This document shows, in pieces, positions 24,638 through 32,724 of a stretch of 64,000 nucleotides of DNA (position 1 is the first letter of the stretch; each line of letters opens with the position of its first letter). This DNA comes from JAABTH01 sp964390725. GTDB taxonomy: Bacteria > Bacillota > Dethiobacteria > DTU022. Made by a program: the position numbers and the translations under genes. Under the pieces are notes generated by a model. The model had not been told where the DNA came from and ran no database searches. It saw only the letters and a list, made by a program, of their open reading frames with translations. Location of the stretch: assembly GCA_964390725.1 (NCBI GenBank), contig CAYMIW010000009.1:1-64000 (forward strand). The letters are read 5' to 3'.

Positions 24638-26092
24638 CTATTCATTTTCTGTAAGATCGACAAGGTCGGGAAATTGCTCCCTGATTAATTGATCCAGGTC
24701 GGCCGGAATTTTAGTTACAAAAGGCTCGCCAAGCAGCTGCTCAACCACCTCTTCCGCTCGTTTCCAGCTATCCTTGCTGCCTGCATCAAACCAATGCTGG
24801 TATTGTTGCCGGTCGCTGGCCCTGGGCGAAAAACTTTCAGTACGCACATACTTAACCGTATGCTCTTCTCCCAGGTAGTTGCCCCCGGGCCCCACCTTTT
24901 TGATGATCTCATAAGCAAGGGTGTCTTCATCAACTTCAATGCCCCTCAGGGTCCTGAGACAGCTACCCACTATGTCATTATCAATTACATACTGGGCATA
25001 AGATACTGTCATCGCTCCATCAAGCATGCCAAATGCTTCATGTATAAAATTGCCTCCGGCCAGTGCTGCCAGCATGGCCGATGATGCTCCTTCGTGTGCT
25101 GCCTGGGCATCAGGTAGTTTTGAATCGGTTGTTCCCACGGTCAGGTAGCAGGGTAAGCGATAATGATGGGCCATCTGGGTTATTGCTGCATTCATTAAAC
25201 CCGATTCAATGCTGCCCATTAAAAATGACATGGTGCGCATATCCATGGTAACTGGCACAGCACTGTAAAGAACCGGCGTACCCGGATTAACCAGCTGGGA
25301 AATCACCACGCCCATCAACGCTTCGGCATTTTGCTGAACCAGGGTTCCGGCCAGGGTAATTGGAGCAGTTGCCCCGGCGGCGGGCGCTGTTGATGTGGCC
25401 AACGGTAAACCGTAACCGGCAACTTTCATTATATACTCTGCATGATCGGCACTTATTTTCAGAGGGCTGGTTATTGAGGATATAAACCCAATGAACGGCC
25501 TTTTTCTGAGGTTCTCAAGGCCTCCGGCAATCATCGAGGCTATAGCAACCATATCTTCAAGGCCCTGAAGATTGAATATCCCGCCCATTACCGGTTTACC
25601 GGTATGCAGCAGGGCCTGGTACTTGGTATTGATATCAACTGTATCAATATTAATATCATGGGGGTATACCGGAATAATAAAAAAGTCGAGGTTTTCAAGG
25701 TTATCGGCCAAACGAGCCAGATCAGCAACATCTTTAAGGGTTCCCGGACGTTTCTTACGCTCCAGGTCAAGAACATACAGGGCCAGACCACCGGTGCCAA
25801 AGTGAACTCTCTTACCGCCAATGGTAATGCTTTTACCTTCTTCCCGGCCATAAAACATGAATTCTGACGGGGCCTGCTTGATAGAGCGGGTCACCAGTTC
25901 CCGGGGCAGGTAGACCCTGTTCTTGGTCCGGTCTACCTCAGCACCTTTTTCTTCAAACATATCAAGGGCCGGTGGAAAATTTATTTCAAACCCCACTGTT
26001 TCCAAAACCCGAAGCGACGTTTCATGTATCTGGCCGATTTCCCTGTCCGAAAGAACCCTGTAACTGCCTCCTTCATAGATCGGACTTTTCAT
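24638..26092 (-). CDS. MttB-superfamily corrinoid methyltransferase, non-pyrrolysine (A)
   Basis: A 484-residue TIM-barrel methyltransferase of the trimethylamine methyltransferase superfamily. The frame runs through without TAG, so it belongs to the non-pyrrolysine branch that includes the glycine betaine methyltransferase MtgB. These enzymes move a methyl group from a quaternary amine to Co(I) of a cognate corrinoid protein. The hallmark segments G-G-L-A-L-Y near 97, T-G-K-P-V-M-G-G near 165, and A-P-A-A-G-A-T-A-P near 238 are present. It lies last in a series with a quaternary-amine ABC transporter and CBS protein and has GGAGGG before its ATG. Its corrinoid partner may be the one at 32026-32724. 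Exact substrate unknown. Confidence 0.85.
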   Translation of the reverse strand: MKSPIYEGGSYRVLSDREIGQIHETSLRVLETVGFEINFPPALDMFEEKGAEVDRTKNRVYLPRELVTRSIKQAPSEFMFYGREEGKSITIGGKRVHFGTGGLALYVLDLERKKRPGTLKDVADLARLADNLENLDFFIIPVYPHDINIDTVDINTKYQALLHTGKPVMGGIFNLQGLEDMVAIASMIAGGLENLRKRPFIGFISSITSPLKISADHAEYIMKVAGYGLPLATSTAPAAGATAPITLAGTLVQQNAEALMGVVISQLVNPGTPVLYSAVPVTMDMRTMSFLMGSIESGLMNAAITQMAHHYRLPCYLTVGTTDSKLPDAQAAHEGASSAMLAALAGGNFIHEAFGMLDGAMTVSYAQYVIDNDIVGSCLRTLRGIEVDEDTLAYEIIKKVGPGGNYLGEEHTVKYVRTESFSPRASDRQQYQHWFDAGSKDSWKRAEEVVEQLLGEPFVTKIPADLDQLIREQFPDLVDLTENE

Positions 26093-26144
26093 ATCGAACC
26101 CTCCAGTTTAGTTACCTATCCTTGCATAGTAATTAAAATATTAT

Positions 26145-26639
26145 TTACTCCATTTCTGCAAGCCAGTATTTGATCAGCATGCTGATAATATCAGCCCGGG
26201 TAATTATTCCCTGCAAAATACCATTACTGTCAACTACCGGAATGCGATTAATATTGTGCTCTTTCATCAGGCGCACAACCTCCATGACAGGAGTATCCAT
26301 AGTTACATAAATAACCTCGGTAGTCATCAGGGTTTCTACAGTTGTTGCCGCCACCAATTCTATCACTTCAACGCCCCTGTGAGTAATATCGATATGCAGC
26401 ACTTCCTTGCTTTTTGTAAAAACGCGATGAGGATCCCTTAAAGGTTGTCCGATGATCTGCTGGGTATAATGCAGAATATCGGCTTCTGACAAGATGCCGA
26501 TCAATTTATACTGGTCGTCAACAACAGGCATCCCGCTAAACCGGTTTTCATCAAGAATTTCAGCAGCCCTTTTAAGCGGGGTATCCGCTTTAACCGTGAT
26601 GACCGGTTTGGTCATAATCTGTTTCGCCAGCACTGTCAT
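26145..26639 (-). CDS. CBS domain pair protein
   Basis: A 164-residue cytoplasmic protein consisting almost only of two CBS motifs (about 8-60 and 98-155), each ending in G-I-x-x-x-A-D-I. Such modules bind adenosine nucleotides or SAM and act as sensors. The insert between the motifs (about 62-95) is unusually long. It sits between the ABC transporter binding protein and an MttB-like gene, so it may tie uptake or demethylation to energy or SAM level. Good GGAGGG ribosome binding site. Confidence 0.85.
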   Translation of the reverse strand: MTVLAKQIMTKPVITVKADTPLKRAAEILDENRFSGMPVVDDQYKLIGILSEADILHYTQQIIGQPLRDPHRVFTKSKEVLHIDITHRGVEVIELVAATTVETLMTTEVIYVTMDTPVMEVVRLMKEHNINRIPVVDSNGILQGIITRADIISMLIKYWLAEME

Positions 26640-26677
26640 ACTAATCCCTCCAGTTTAGTTATAAACAAATACAATGA

Positions 26678-26712
26678 TGGGGGTAAGTTTAGGTTTTCCC
26701 TACTCACCCCCA
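26678..26712 (-). terminator. Hairpin between the binding-protein gene and the CBS gene
   Basis: A G-rich stem of 10 pairs with one mismatch (26678-26688 with 26702-26712) and a 13-nt loop, without a clear T tract. It could weaken read-through from the transporter genes into the CBS and methyltransferase genes. Confidence 0.5.
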
Positions 26713-26780
26713 TATAACGGCTGTCTTCCCATATTTTGATATATTAAACTATCTTAAACAATCACTTTCTTGTTAATTAT

Positions 26781-27758
26781 CTAGCTGATGAAACCTTGTT
26801 CCTTCAACCAATCTTCGGCTACCTCACTCGGCAGATAATCTTCCTCATCAACCAACATGTTCAGGTAGGCCATTGTTTCATCATCAAGAGCGCGGGAAAT
26901 TGGATTTAGTATATCGGCGATTTGCGGTGCCGCATCTAAGATATCTTTTCGTATTACAGGAGCCCCGTTATACACAGGGTGGAAGTTCAAATCATCTTCC
27001 AACACCAACAGGTTAAAGGCAGCAATACGGCCGTCTGTCGCAAAAGCCATTGAAGCAGCAAGCTGTTCATCTCTCAGCGCTGTATACAAAATTCCGTAAT
27101 CCATTACTTCTACACTGTCAAACTCAAACCCATAGTGTTCCAGCAATCCAGGGTAACCATCATCACGGGTAGAATACTCGTGGTTGCTTCCAAAAACCCA
27201 ACTGCCAGGCTCAGGCGCTTCAACACCTTCGTTGATAGCTGCAGCAAGATCACTGATCGAGGTGATACCAAGAGCATCGGCATCTGCCTGGCGCATCATA
27301 ATAGCATAAGTATTGTTAAACTGGGTATAATCAAGCCATACCAGGTTATTTTCTAAGTCAGTTTCTTTGACCAGGTTATAACATTCATCCGGATCAGTAA
27401 TAACATCAAAACCGAAATAGTTAATCAACGCAGTACCTGTATATTCCCAGTAAAGATCAATCTCTCCTGCTTCAAGCGCTTCACGGGCAACAACAGTACC
27501 GCCGAGTCCGGTTTCATCAACAGTTGGTATTCCATTTGCTTCAAGCGCGAGTATGGATATCTGGCTGAGAATCAACGATTCGGTAAATTCTTTGGAACCG
27601 ACAACCACTTCGATATCAACAGGTTCGTCAACAGGCTCATCACCGGTATCTTCTCCCGGCCCTTCAACCACATCTTCAGGCTGGCAACCAATTACAAAAA
27701 CCGAACCAACCAACAGCATTAATACCATTGCAACAAACATCATTTTTTTAATCATCAT
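26781..27758 (-). CDS. Quaternary-amine ABC transporter substrate-binding lipoprotein
   Basis: A 325-residue extracytoplasmic lipoprotein of the OpuAC/OsmF type that binds glycine betaine, choline, carnitine or similar. The signal peptide ends V-I-G-C with C25 lipidated, followed by an acidic linker. The body begins V-V-V-G-S-K-E-F-T-E-S, a family hallmark, and contains the aromatic W-E-Y-T-G segment (ligand-cage region). ATG 27758 has GAAGGGGG upstream; a longer frame from TTG 27785 would bury that site. Last of four transporter genes. Confidence 0.88.
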   Translation of the reverse strand: MMIKKMMFVAMVLMLLVGSVFVIGCQPEDVVEGPGEDTGDEPVDEPVDIEVVVGSKEFTESLILSQISILALEANGIPTVDETGLGGTVVAREALEAGEIDLYWEYTGTALINYFGFDVITDPDECYNLVKETDLENNLVWLDYTQFNNTYAIMMRQADADALGITSISDLAAAINEGVEAPEPGSWVFGSNHEYSTRDDGYPGLLEHYGFEFDSVEVMDYGILYTALRDEQLAASMAFATDGRIAAFNLLVLEDDLNFHPVYNGAPVIRKDILDAAPQIADILNPISRALDDETMAYLNMLVDEEDYLPSEVAEDWLKEQGFIS

Positions 27759-27819
27759 AAATAGATTTACCCCCTTCAGGTACAAACTTATATAGGAAAA
27801 CAGCCAAACTTAATCCATC

Positions 27820-28542
27820 TTAGATCCACCTGACCAGTCTTTCTTCAATCCTGGCAATATAGTAATCAAGAAATATTGCCGTTAAAGCAGCCAGACCGGC
27901 CCCGGTGAAAACAATCATATCGCGGCGCAGCGAAAGACCGGTAACAATTAAATCGCCAAACCCTCCACCACCAATAAAGGTAGCCAGGGTGGCGGCGCCA
28001 ACATTGATCACTATGGCCGTGCGAATCCCTGCCACTATAATCGGAAAAGCAAGGGGCAGCTCAATCTTGACCAAAATGCGCAAAGGGTTCATTCCCATCC
28101 CCCTGGCTGACTCAATAATACTCTTCTGCACATTGACAATACCGGCAAACGTATTGCGGAGGATTGGAAGAATAGAATATAAAAACAGGGCAAATACTGC
28201 CACATTGAAACCAAGCCCCAGAATGGTAAAAAACAAAGCCAGTATGGCCAAACTCGGGATGGTCTGTCCCACGTTAACCACATTCTCTACCCCGCGCCCC
28301 AGGTAATACAGTTTTGGGCGGGAAAGCATGATTCCCACCAAAACACCAATAACAATTGCGCCAAACATGGAAACAACCATTAACATCAGGTGCTGGCGCA
28401 AACCTTTAAGAACATTATCATAGGTAAGGGCACGGGCTACCAGAGAGTCTGTCGGGTTATTCACCGTGTAAACCACAATCACAACCCCGACAGCTATCAG
28501 GAGTAAAGGAAGCAAAACCCACCGCCATATTTCACGCAGCAT
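27820..28542 (-). CDS. Quaternary-amine ABC transporter permease (2)
   Basis: A 240-residue inner-membrane permease with six helices and the BPD loop E-S-A-R-G-M-G-M-N-P near residue 143 that contacts the ATPase. Similar to OpuCB/OpuCD type permeases. It starts 3 bp after the ATPase gene and is followed by the binding-protein gene. It pairs with the permease at 29658-30395, with which it shares the G-A/V-x-x-A motif pattern. Confidence 0.88.
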   Translation of the reverse strand: MLREIWRWVLLPLLLIAVGVVIVVYTVNNPTDSLVARALTYDNVLKGLRQHLMLMVVSMFGAIVIGVLVGIMLSRPKLYYLGRGVENVVNVGQTIPSLAILALFFTILGLGFNVAVFALFLYSILPILRNTFAGIVNVQKSIIESARGMGMNPLRILVKIELPLAFPIIVAGIRTAIVINVGAATLATFIGGGGFGDLIVTGLSLRRDMIVFTGAGLAALTAIFLDYYIARIEERLVRWI

Positions 28543-28545
28543 AGA

Positions 28546-29658
28546 TTATCCGTCCTCCTTAACGACATTTAGCAAATCACCCAGGGTAATCGTCCCCTGG
28601 TATTGATCGTCTTCATTAACCACGGCAACAAAACCCTCACCGCACTCAAGCATCACCGAAAGCGCGTCGTTAAGAGTAGCATCGCTGGTTACGGATTGAT
28701 CCAACTCCTGTATGTAATCGGCAGCCACTTCTCCGGCTTTACGTTTTAGATCAGCAACTCCGATAACACCTTTAAGCTTGTTATCGCGATCAACAACCAT
28801 AACTGAATGGACTTCGCTGTCATCAAGCCTCTGCCTGAGGTCATCCAACGACATATCCACCGTAGCCGGCTTTGCCCTGTCCACATGTTCCAGTATTTCA
28901 CGGATTCGGATCAGGTGAAGCCGCTTGATTGAACGGTTACGCCCAACCAGGTTACCTACAAACTCATCGGCAGGAGCGCTGAGCAAATCATTAGGGGTAG
29001 CGTGCTGGATCAGTTTGCCCTCTCTCATCACTGCAATGGTGTCACCCATTTTTATCGCTTCATCAATATCATGGGTTACAAAAACGATAGTTTTGCTGAT
29101 TCGTTCCTGGATACGTAAAAACTCATTTTGCAGGCGAGCCCTGGTAATCGGGTCAACCGCGCCAAATGGTTCATCCATCAGCATGATAGGAGGGTCTGAG
29201 ACCATGGCCCGGGCTACCCCGACCCGCTGGCGCTGTCCACCGCTCAAGGCTGATGGATAACGATTGCCGTAGATTTCCGGATCCAGGCCAACCAGGGTCA
29301 GCATCTCGGCCACTTTTTTCCGGGTTTTATCTTTTGGCCACTTTTTCTCATTGGGAACAGTAGCCACATTTTCTTCAATTGTATGATGGGGAAATAATCC
29401 GATTTCCTGAATAACGTAGCCGATATCCAGGCGCAGTTTAATCGGATTCATTTTCAAAGCGTCTTTACCATTTATGTAGATTGATCCACTGCTGGGTTCG
29501 TGAATCCGGTTAATCATCTTCATGGTTGTGGTCTTTCCGCATCCAGAAGGACCAACCAGAACACATATATCGCCTTCTTTAACTTCCAGGTTCAGGTTAT
29601 CAACAGCCGGTACCTTGGATCCCGGAAATATTTTAGATATTCCTTCTAGTTTGATCAT
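28546..29658 (-). CDS. Quaternary-amine ABC transporter ATPase with CBS domains
   Basis: A 370-residue OpuCA/ProV-type ATPase. Walker A G-P-S-G-C-G-K-T (about 38-45), signature L-S-G-G-Q-R-Q-R and Walker B L-M-D-E-P-F-G-A are intact. A CBS pair occupies about 255-368; in OpuA-type transporters such domains sense ionic strength or c-di-AMP. Its ATG overlaps the stop of the upstream permease gene (TAATG). It energises uptake of the amine that the clustered methyltransferases may demethylate. Confidence 0.92.
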   Translation of the reverse strand: MIKLEGISKIFPGSKVPAVDNLNLEVKEGDICVLVGPSGCGKTTTMKMINRIHEPSSGSIYINGKDALKMNPIKLRLDIGYVIQEIGLFPHHTIEENVATVPNEKKWPKDKTRKKVAEMLTLVGLDPEIYGNRYPSALSGGQRQRVGVARAMVSDPPIMLMDEPFGAVDPITRARLQNEFLRIQERISKTIVFVTHDIDEAIKMGDTIAVMREGKLIQHATPNDLLSAPADEFVGNLVGRNRSIKRLHLIRIREILEHVDRAKPATVDMSLDDLRQRLDDSEVHSVMVVDRDNKLKGVIGVADLKRKAGEVAADYIQELDQSVTSDATLNDALSVMLECGEGFVAVVNEDDQYQGTITLGDLLNVVKEDG

Positions 29659-30395
29659 TACTTGGCCTCCCCTGTTCTACTGATTGCCATGAGTTTTTTT
29701 TCTCCCCACGAAAGAATGAAATCAAAAGCAAGCGCTATGATTGAAACTCCAAGGGCTCCGACAATTATCATCGGTTCATGTGAGCGGGAAATCCCCTGAA
29801 AAATTAACTCTCCCAGCCCTCCGGCACCTACATAAGCTGCAATAGCCCCGATACCAACGATCATAACAGTTGCCGTACGTATACCGGCCATGATTACCGG
29901 GCGGGCCAGGGGGATCTTAATCTTGGTTAATACTCTCCACTCGGTCATGCCCATGGCCACTGCTGATTCTACAATAGCAGGACTGATTTCCTTAATACCG
30001 GTATATGTGTTGCGAACGATCGGCAGTAAACTATAAAGAATCAGGGCCATCACCCCGGTTGTAAAACCGATTCCGAAGATGGGAACCATAAAAGCAAGCA
30101 TGGCCATACTGGGAATGGTCATTAAAATCTGGCAGACAGTTATTACAGTAATAGCTATGCTGCTCTTGTAGCTGATAATCACCCCAATTGTGACAGCAAT
30201 TGCCACTGCAATAACAATCGATACCAGAACCAACCAGATATGCTCCAAAAGCAACTCCCAGACTAAGTCACTTCGCCGCGTTAAATATGTAAAAGTCCTG
30301 GATACTAAAGATGCTGCGGCTGATTGTCCGGAGACAGGAGCAAGGGCAGTTTCGGAGAACAAATAATTTTGGAATAAGCCATCAATCAGGTTCAT
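29658..30395 (-). CDS. Quaternary-amine ABC transporter permease (1)
   Basis: A 245-residue inner-membrane permease, first gene of the transporter operon. It has about six helices and the BPD loop E-S-A-V-A-M-G-M-T-E near residue 143. A polar N-terminal extension (about 1-45) precedes the first helix. GGGAGGG lies before the ATG. The arrangement permease, ATPase, permease, binding protein resembles opuC/osm-type systems. Confidence 0.88.
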   Translation of the reverse strand: MNLIDGLFQNYLFSETALAPVSGQSAAASLVSRTFTYLTRRSDLVWELLLEHIWLVLVSIVIAVAIAVTIGVIISYKSSIAITVITVCQILMTIPSMAMLAFMVPIFGIGFTTGVMALILYSLLPIVRNTYTGIKEISPAIVESAVAMGMTEWRVLTKIKIPLARPVIMAGIRTATVMIVGIGAIAAYVGAGGLGELIFQGISRSHEPMIIVGALGVSIIALAFDFILSWGEKKLMAISRTGEAK

Positions 30396-30773
30396 TTATT
30401 ATTAATCACCCTCCCTTTCTCTATAGTAATGGACAACACAAACTTAAAGCACACTACTTTTGCTGAGTGCAAAAAGCAATAGGTGATTTCTTATAATCAC
30501 ATTACTTAAAAAACTAAATAAACTTAGGCGTAGTGATGGTGTGAAGTTAATTTGAATAATATTTGATTTTAATGAATAAAAACTGGTGCATATTAATATA
30601 TATTAATTATTTCATATTAAAGGTTCATATACAAATAACGCATATGGCAGAAATACGCCATGAAAATGTCTTAACTAGAGCAATTGCGCCACTAAAAAGA
30701 TTAAAGGCAAGTAGTCGGGCCTGACCATAACTTAGAGCTTATAATCAACGATATTGAGTTAATTTTACCTGGC
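30396..30773. other. 378-bp intergenic region with a 16-bp palindrome and a shared 12-bp dyad
   Basis: No gene is seen. It holds the perfect palindrome ATTAATAT/ATATTAAT (30592-30607), a GTCGGGCCTGAC near-dyad (30714-30725) that recurs at 34342-34353, and an A/T-rich segment. It should contain the promoter of the ABC transporter operon; a minus-strand TACTAT shortly before the first permease gene is a possible -10 box without a convincing -35. The stop of the SAM methyltransferase gene is at its right-hand boundary. Confidence 0.4.
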
Positions 30774-32024
30774 TTACTTGTTAATCCTGATCACCACAAC
30801 CAGGCCATGCCCGTGCCCCCGGCCATTCTGCAGACCCATCTCCAGGCTGCGCAGGGCATAACCGAGCTGGGCTTCAACAAGATCCGCCCGGATGTCGCCA
30901 TAAAGTCCCTTGCTCCCTTCCAGGGTTTGTCTCATCACCCTGTAGGCTTTCTCCAGGGATTTGATTTCAGTTTGGGGAGGGTAGGGTAACAGTTCTTCTC
31001 CATCATCATAATGCTCCATTAACTGCATAGTATAATCAACCAAACTATTCCAACAGTCTGCCAGTAACTGGAGCCCTTGATTAGCTTCGGTAAAACCTTC
31101 TTTTGGATTATAGCTAACTTTCAAATCTGGGAAATATGTCCGCAATCCTCTTTCAAACAGTGATGATACCATCAGTCGCAGCGGTTGCGGATTACCATTA
31201 TAGGTTCCGGTTTCGATATGCCGACCGATAAAAAGAGAGCGGTCAAAACATTTCAATACTTCCAAACTGACCCCGCTCTTGCGGGAGGCTTTTTCAATAA
31301 TTTGATCTAATTCTTCAGGGGACATCAGGCGAAGAGGAAATGATGAGACATCTACTTCATCTCTTTGATCATCTGAATAGAGGTAGTTTATCTTATAATC
31401 TATAAAAGGCTGTTTCCAGTGCTGCTCTGTCCAGAGATCCTGCCACTCATAAGAATAACGGCCGATAAAATCCCCCAGGATCAGACTGCCATTACGTCCA
31501 TGCTTGGCTATATCAACAAATAATCTTTCCAGCTCTTCATCATTACAGTGGGAAAGCGTACCGTAAGAAGTAAAATAGAGATCGTAGGGTTCTTCACCTT
31601 CTTCCAGGGGTAGCCCTTCTGAAAAATTTCCTTTACAGAAATCAACATTTTCATAGTGCCCAAAAAGCTCCCTGGCTTCTTTAAGCAGGGCAATGTTTAA
31701 GTCAATACCCTTGTAATGTTCAACCTTGTCTTCCTGAATCAGCCGTGTATCGAACTCGGCCAGTTTTGTTTCCCCGGCCATTTTACAGAGCAGTTCATAG
31801 CCATCACCCGTGCCGCAGCCGAGATCAAAAAAACGTAACCCTTCATTTTCTTCCCCGCTGAGCTTCTGCTCCATCATTTCTTCCAGGTAAGGTCTCAGGT
31901 AGTATGCCGTAATGAAATCTTCGAACTGTATACGCACATGGTCGTACTTACAGCGCAAATCTTTTACTTTTTCACTATAACGCCCATGTTGTATGGCTTC
32001 CAGATATGCCTGGTCAGCTTCCAT
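30774..32024 (-). CDS. SAM-dependent methyltransferase of unrecognised family in corrinoid cluster
   Basis: A 416-residue soluble class I methyltransferase. Motif I is F-D-L-G-C-G-T-G-D-G at 66-75, the acidic motif II end is Y-K-G-I-D-L-N, and L-Y-F-T-S-Y-G-T-L-S-H is the motif IV strand; the Rossmann part ends near 200. The remaining 210 residues, ending in G-H-G-L-V-V-V-I, match no domain I know. ATG 32024 is one base after the corrinoid protein stop, with GGAGGG inside that gene, so the two are translationally coupled. Possible roles are methylation of the corrinoid, of an amine intermediate, or of an osmolyte; none is proven. No reductive activase is present in the cluster. Confidence 0.7.
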   Translation of the reverse strand: MEADQAYLEAIQHGRYSEKVKDLRCKYDHVRIQFEDFITAYYLRPYLEEMMEQKLSGEENEGLRFFDLGCGTGDGYELLCKMAGETKLAEFDTRLIQEDKVEHYKGIDLNIALLKEARELFGHYENVDFCKGNFSEGLPLEEGEEPYDLYFTSYGTLSHCNDEELERLFVDIAKHGRNGSLILGDFIGRYSYEWQDLWTEQHWKQPFIDYKINYLYSDDQRDEVDVSSFPLRLMSPEELDQIIEKASRKSGVSLEVLKCFDRSLFIGRHIETGTYNGNPQPLRLMVSSLFERGLRTYFPDLKVSYNPKEGFTEANQGLQLLADCWNSLVDYTMQLMEHYDDGEELLPYPPQTEIKSLEKAYRVMRQTLEGSKGLYGDIRADLVEAQLGYALRSLEMGLQNGRGHGHGLVVVIRINK

Positions 32025-32025
32025 T

Positions 32026-32724
32026 TTAAATATTCCCTCCAGAACCAATTAGTTTTTCTGCCTCTTTTATCGCTGCAAAGGCATCTTTACCATAACTGTC
32101 GGCCCCGATATCCCTTGCAAAATCATCAGATACGGGAGCACCGCCGATTAATACCCTGATGCGATCATGAAGGCCTTTTTCTTCCAGTAGGTTAACTACT
32201 TCACCCATGTTAGCCATGGTCGTATTTAATAGAGCAGAAAGACAAATTACAGTTGCGCCTTCCTGCTCGGCAACTTCGACTACCCGGGCAGCCGGAACAT
32301 CAATTCCCAGGTCAATTACGTTAAAACCTGCACCCCGGAGCATAATAGCAACAAGGTTCTTGCCAATATCGTGCAAGTCTTTTTCAACGGTTGCCATAAC
32401 TATTTTGCCCCGGCTGGTTTTTTCGCCCCCGCTGACAAGGTGTGGCTCCAAAACAGCCATGCCGGCCTCTACTGCTTCAGCTGCAGTGAGCATGTCGGGA
32501 ATGAAATATTCTCCACTTTCATACTTGTCACCAACCACCTGCATCCCCCGGCTGAGGCCATCAAGAAGGATCTGCTCTGTATTCAAGCCTTGTTCAAGAG
32601 CTTCGGCAACCAGCTCGGCAACTCCGGGTTGACCCAGGTCTCCTTCTTCTATACCTTCATCTTCACTGTTCCGACGCCCCTGTAAAACATTATCAACTAT
32701 TAATTCAAGTATCTCGCTGCTCAT
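32026..32724 (-). CDS. Corrinoid (B12-binding) methyl carrier protein, MttC/MtgC type
   Basis: A 232-residue methyl carrier with an N-terminal helical cap (about 1-95) and a Rossmann-like cobalamin-binding domain. The D-L-H-D-I-G motif at 116-121 supplies H118 as lower axial cobalt ligand, followed later by the S-A-L-L-N-T-T segment and G-G-A-P. It accepts the methyl group from an MttB-family enzyme. The ATG directly follows the stop of the upstream MttB-like gene, and the stop is one base before the SAM methyltransferase. A long charged linker (about 17-33) near the N terminus is unusual. Confidence 0.93.
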   Translation of the reverse strand: MSSEILELIVDNVLQGRRNSEDEGIEEGDLGQPGVAELVAEALEQGLNTEQILLDGLSRGMQVVGDKYESGEYFIPDMLTAAEAVEAGMAVLEPHLVSGGEKTSRGKIVMATVEKDLHDIGKNLVAIMLRGAGFNVIDLGIDVPAARVVEVAEQEGATVICLSALLNTTMANMGEVVNLLEEKGLHDRIRVLIGGAPVSDDFARDIGADSYGKDAFAAIKEAEKLIGSGGNI

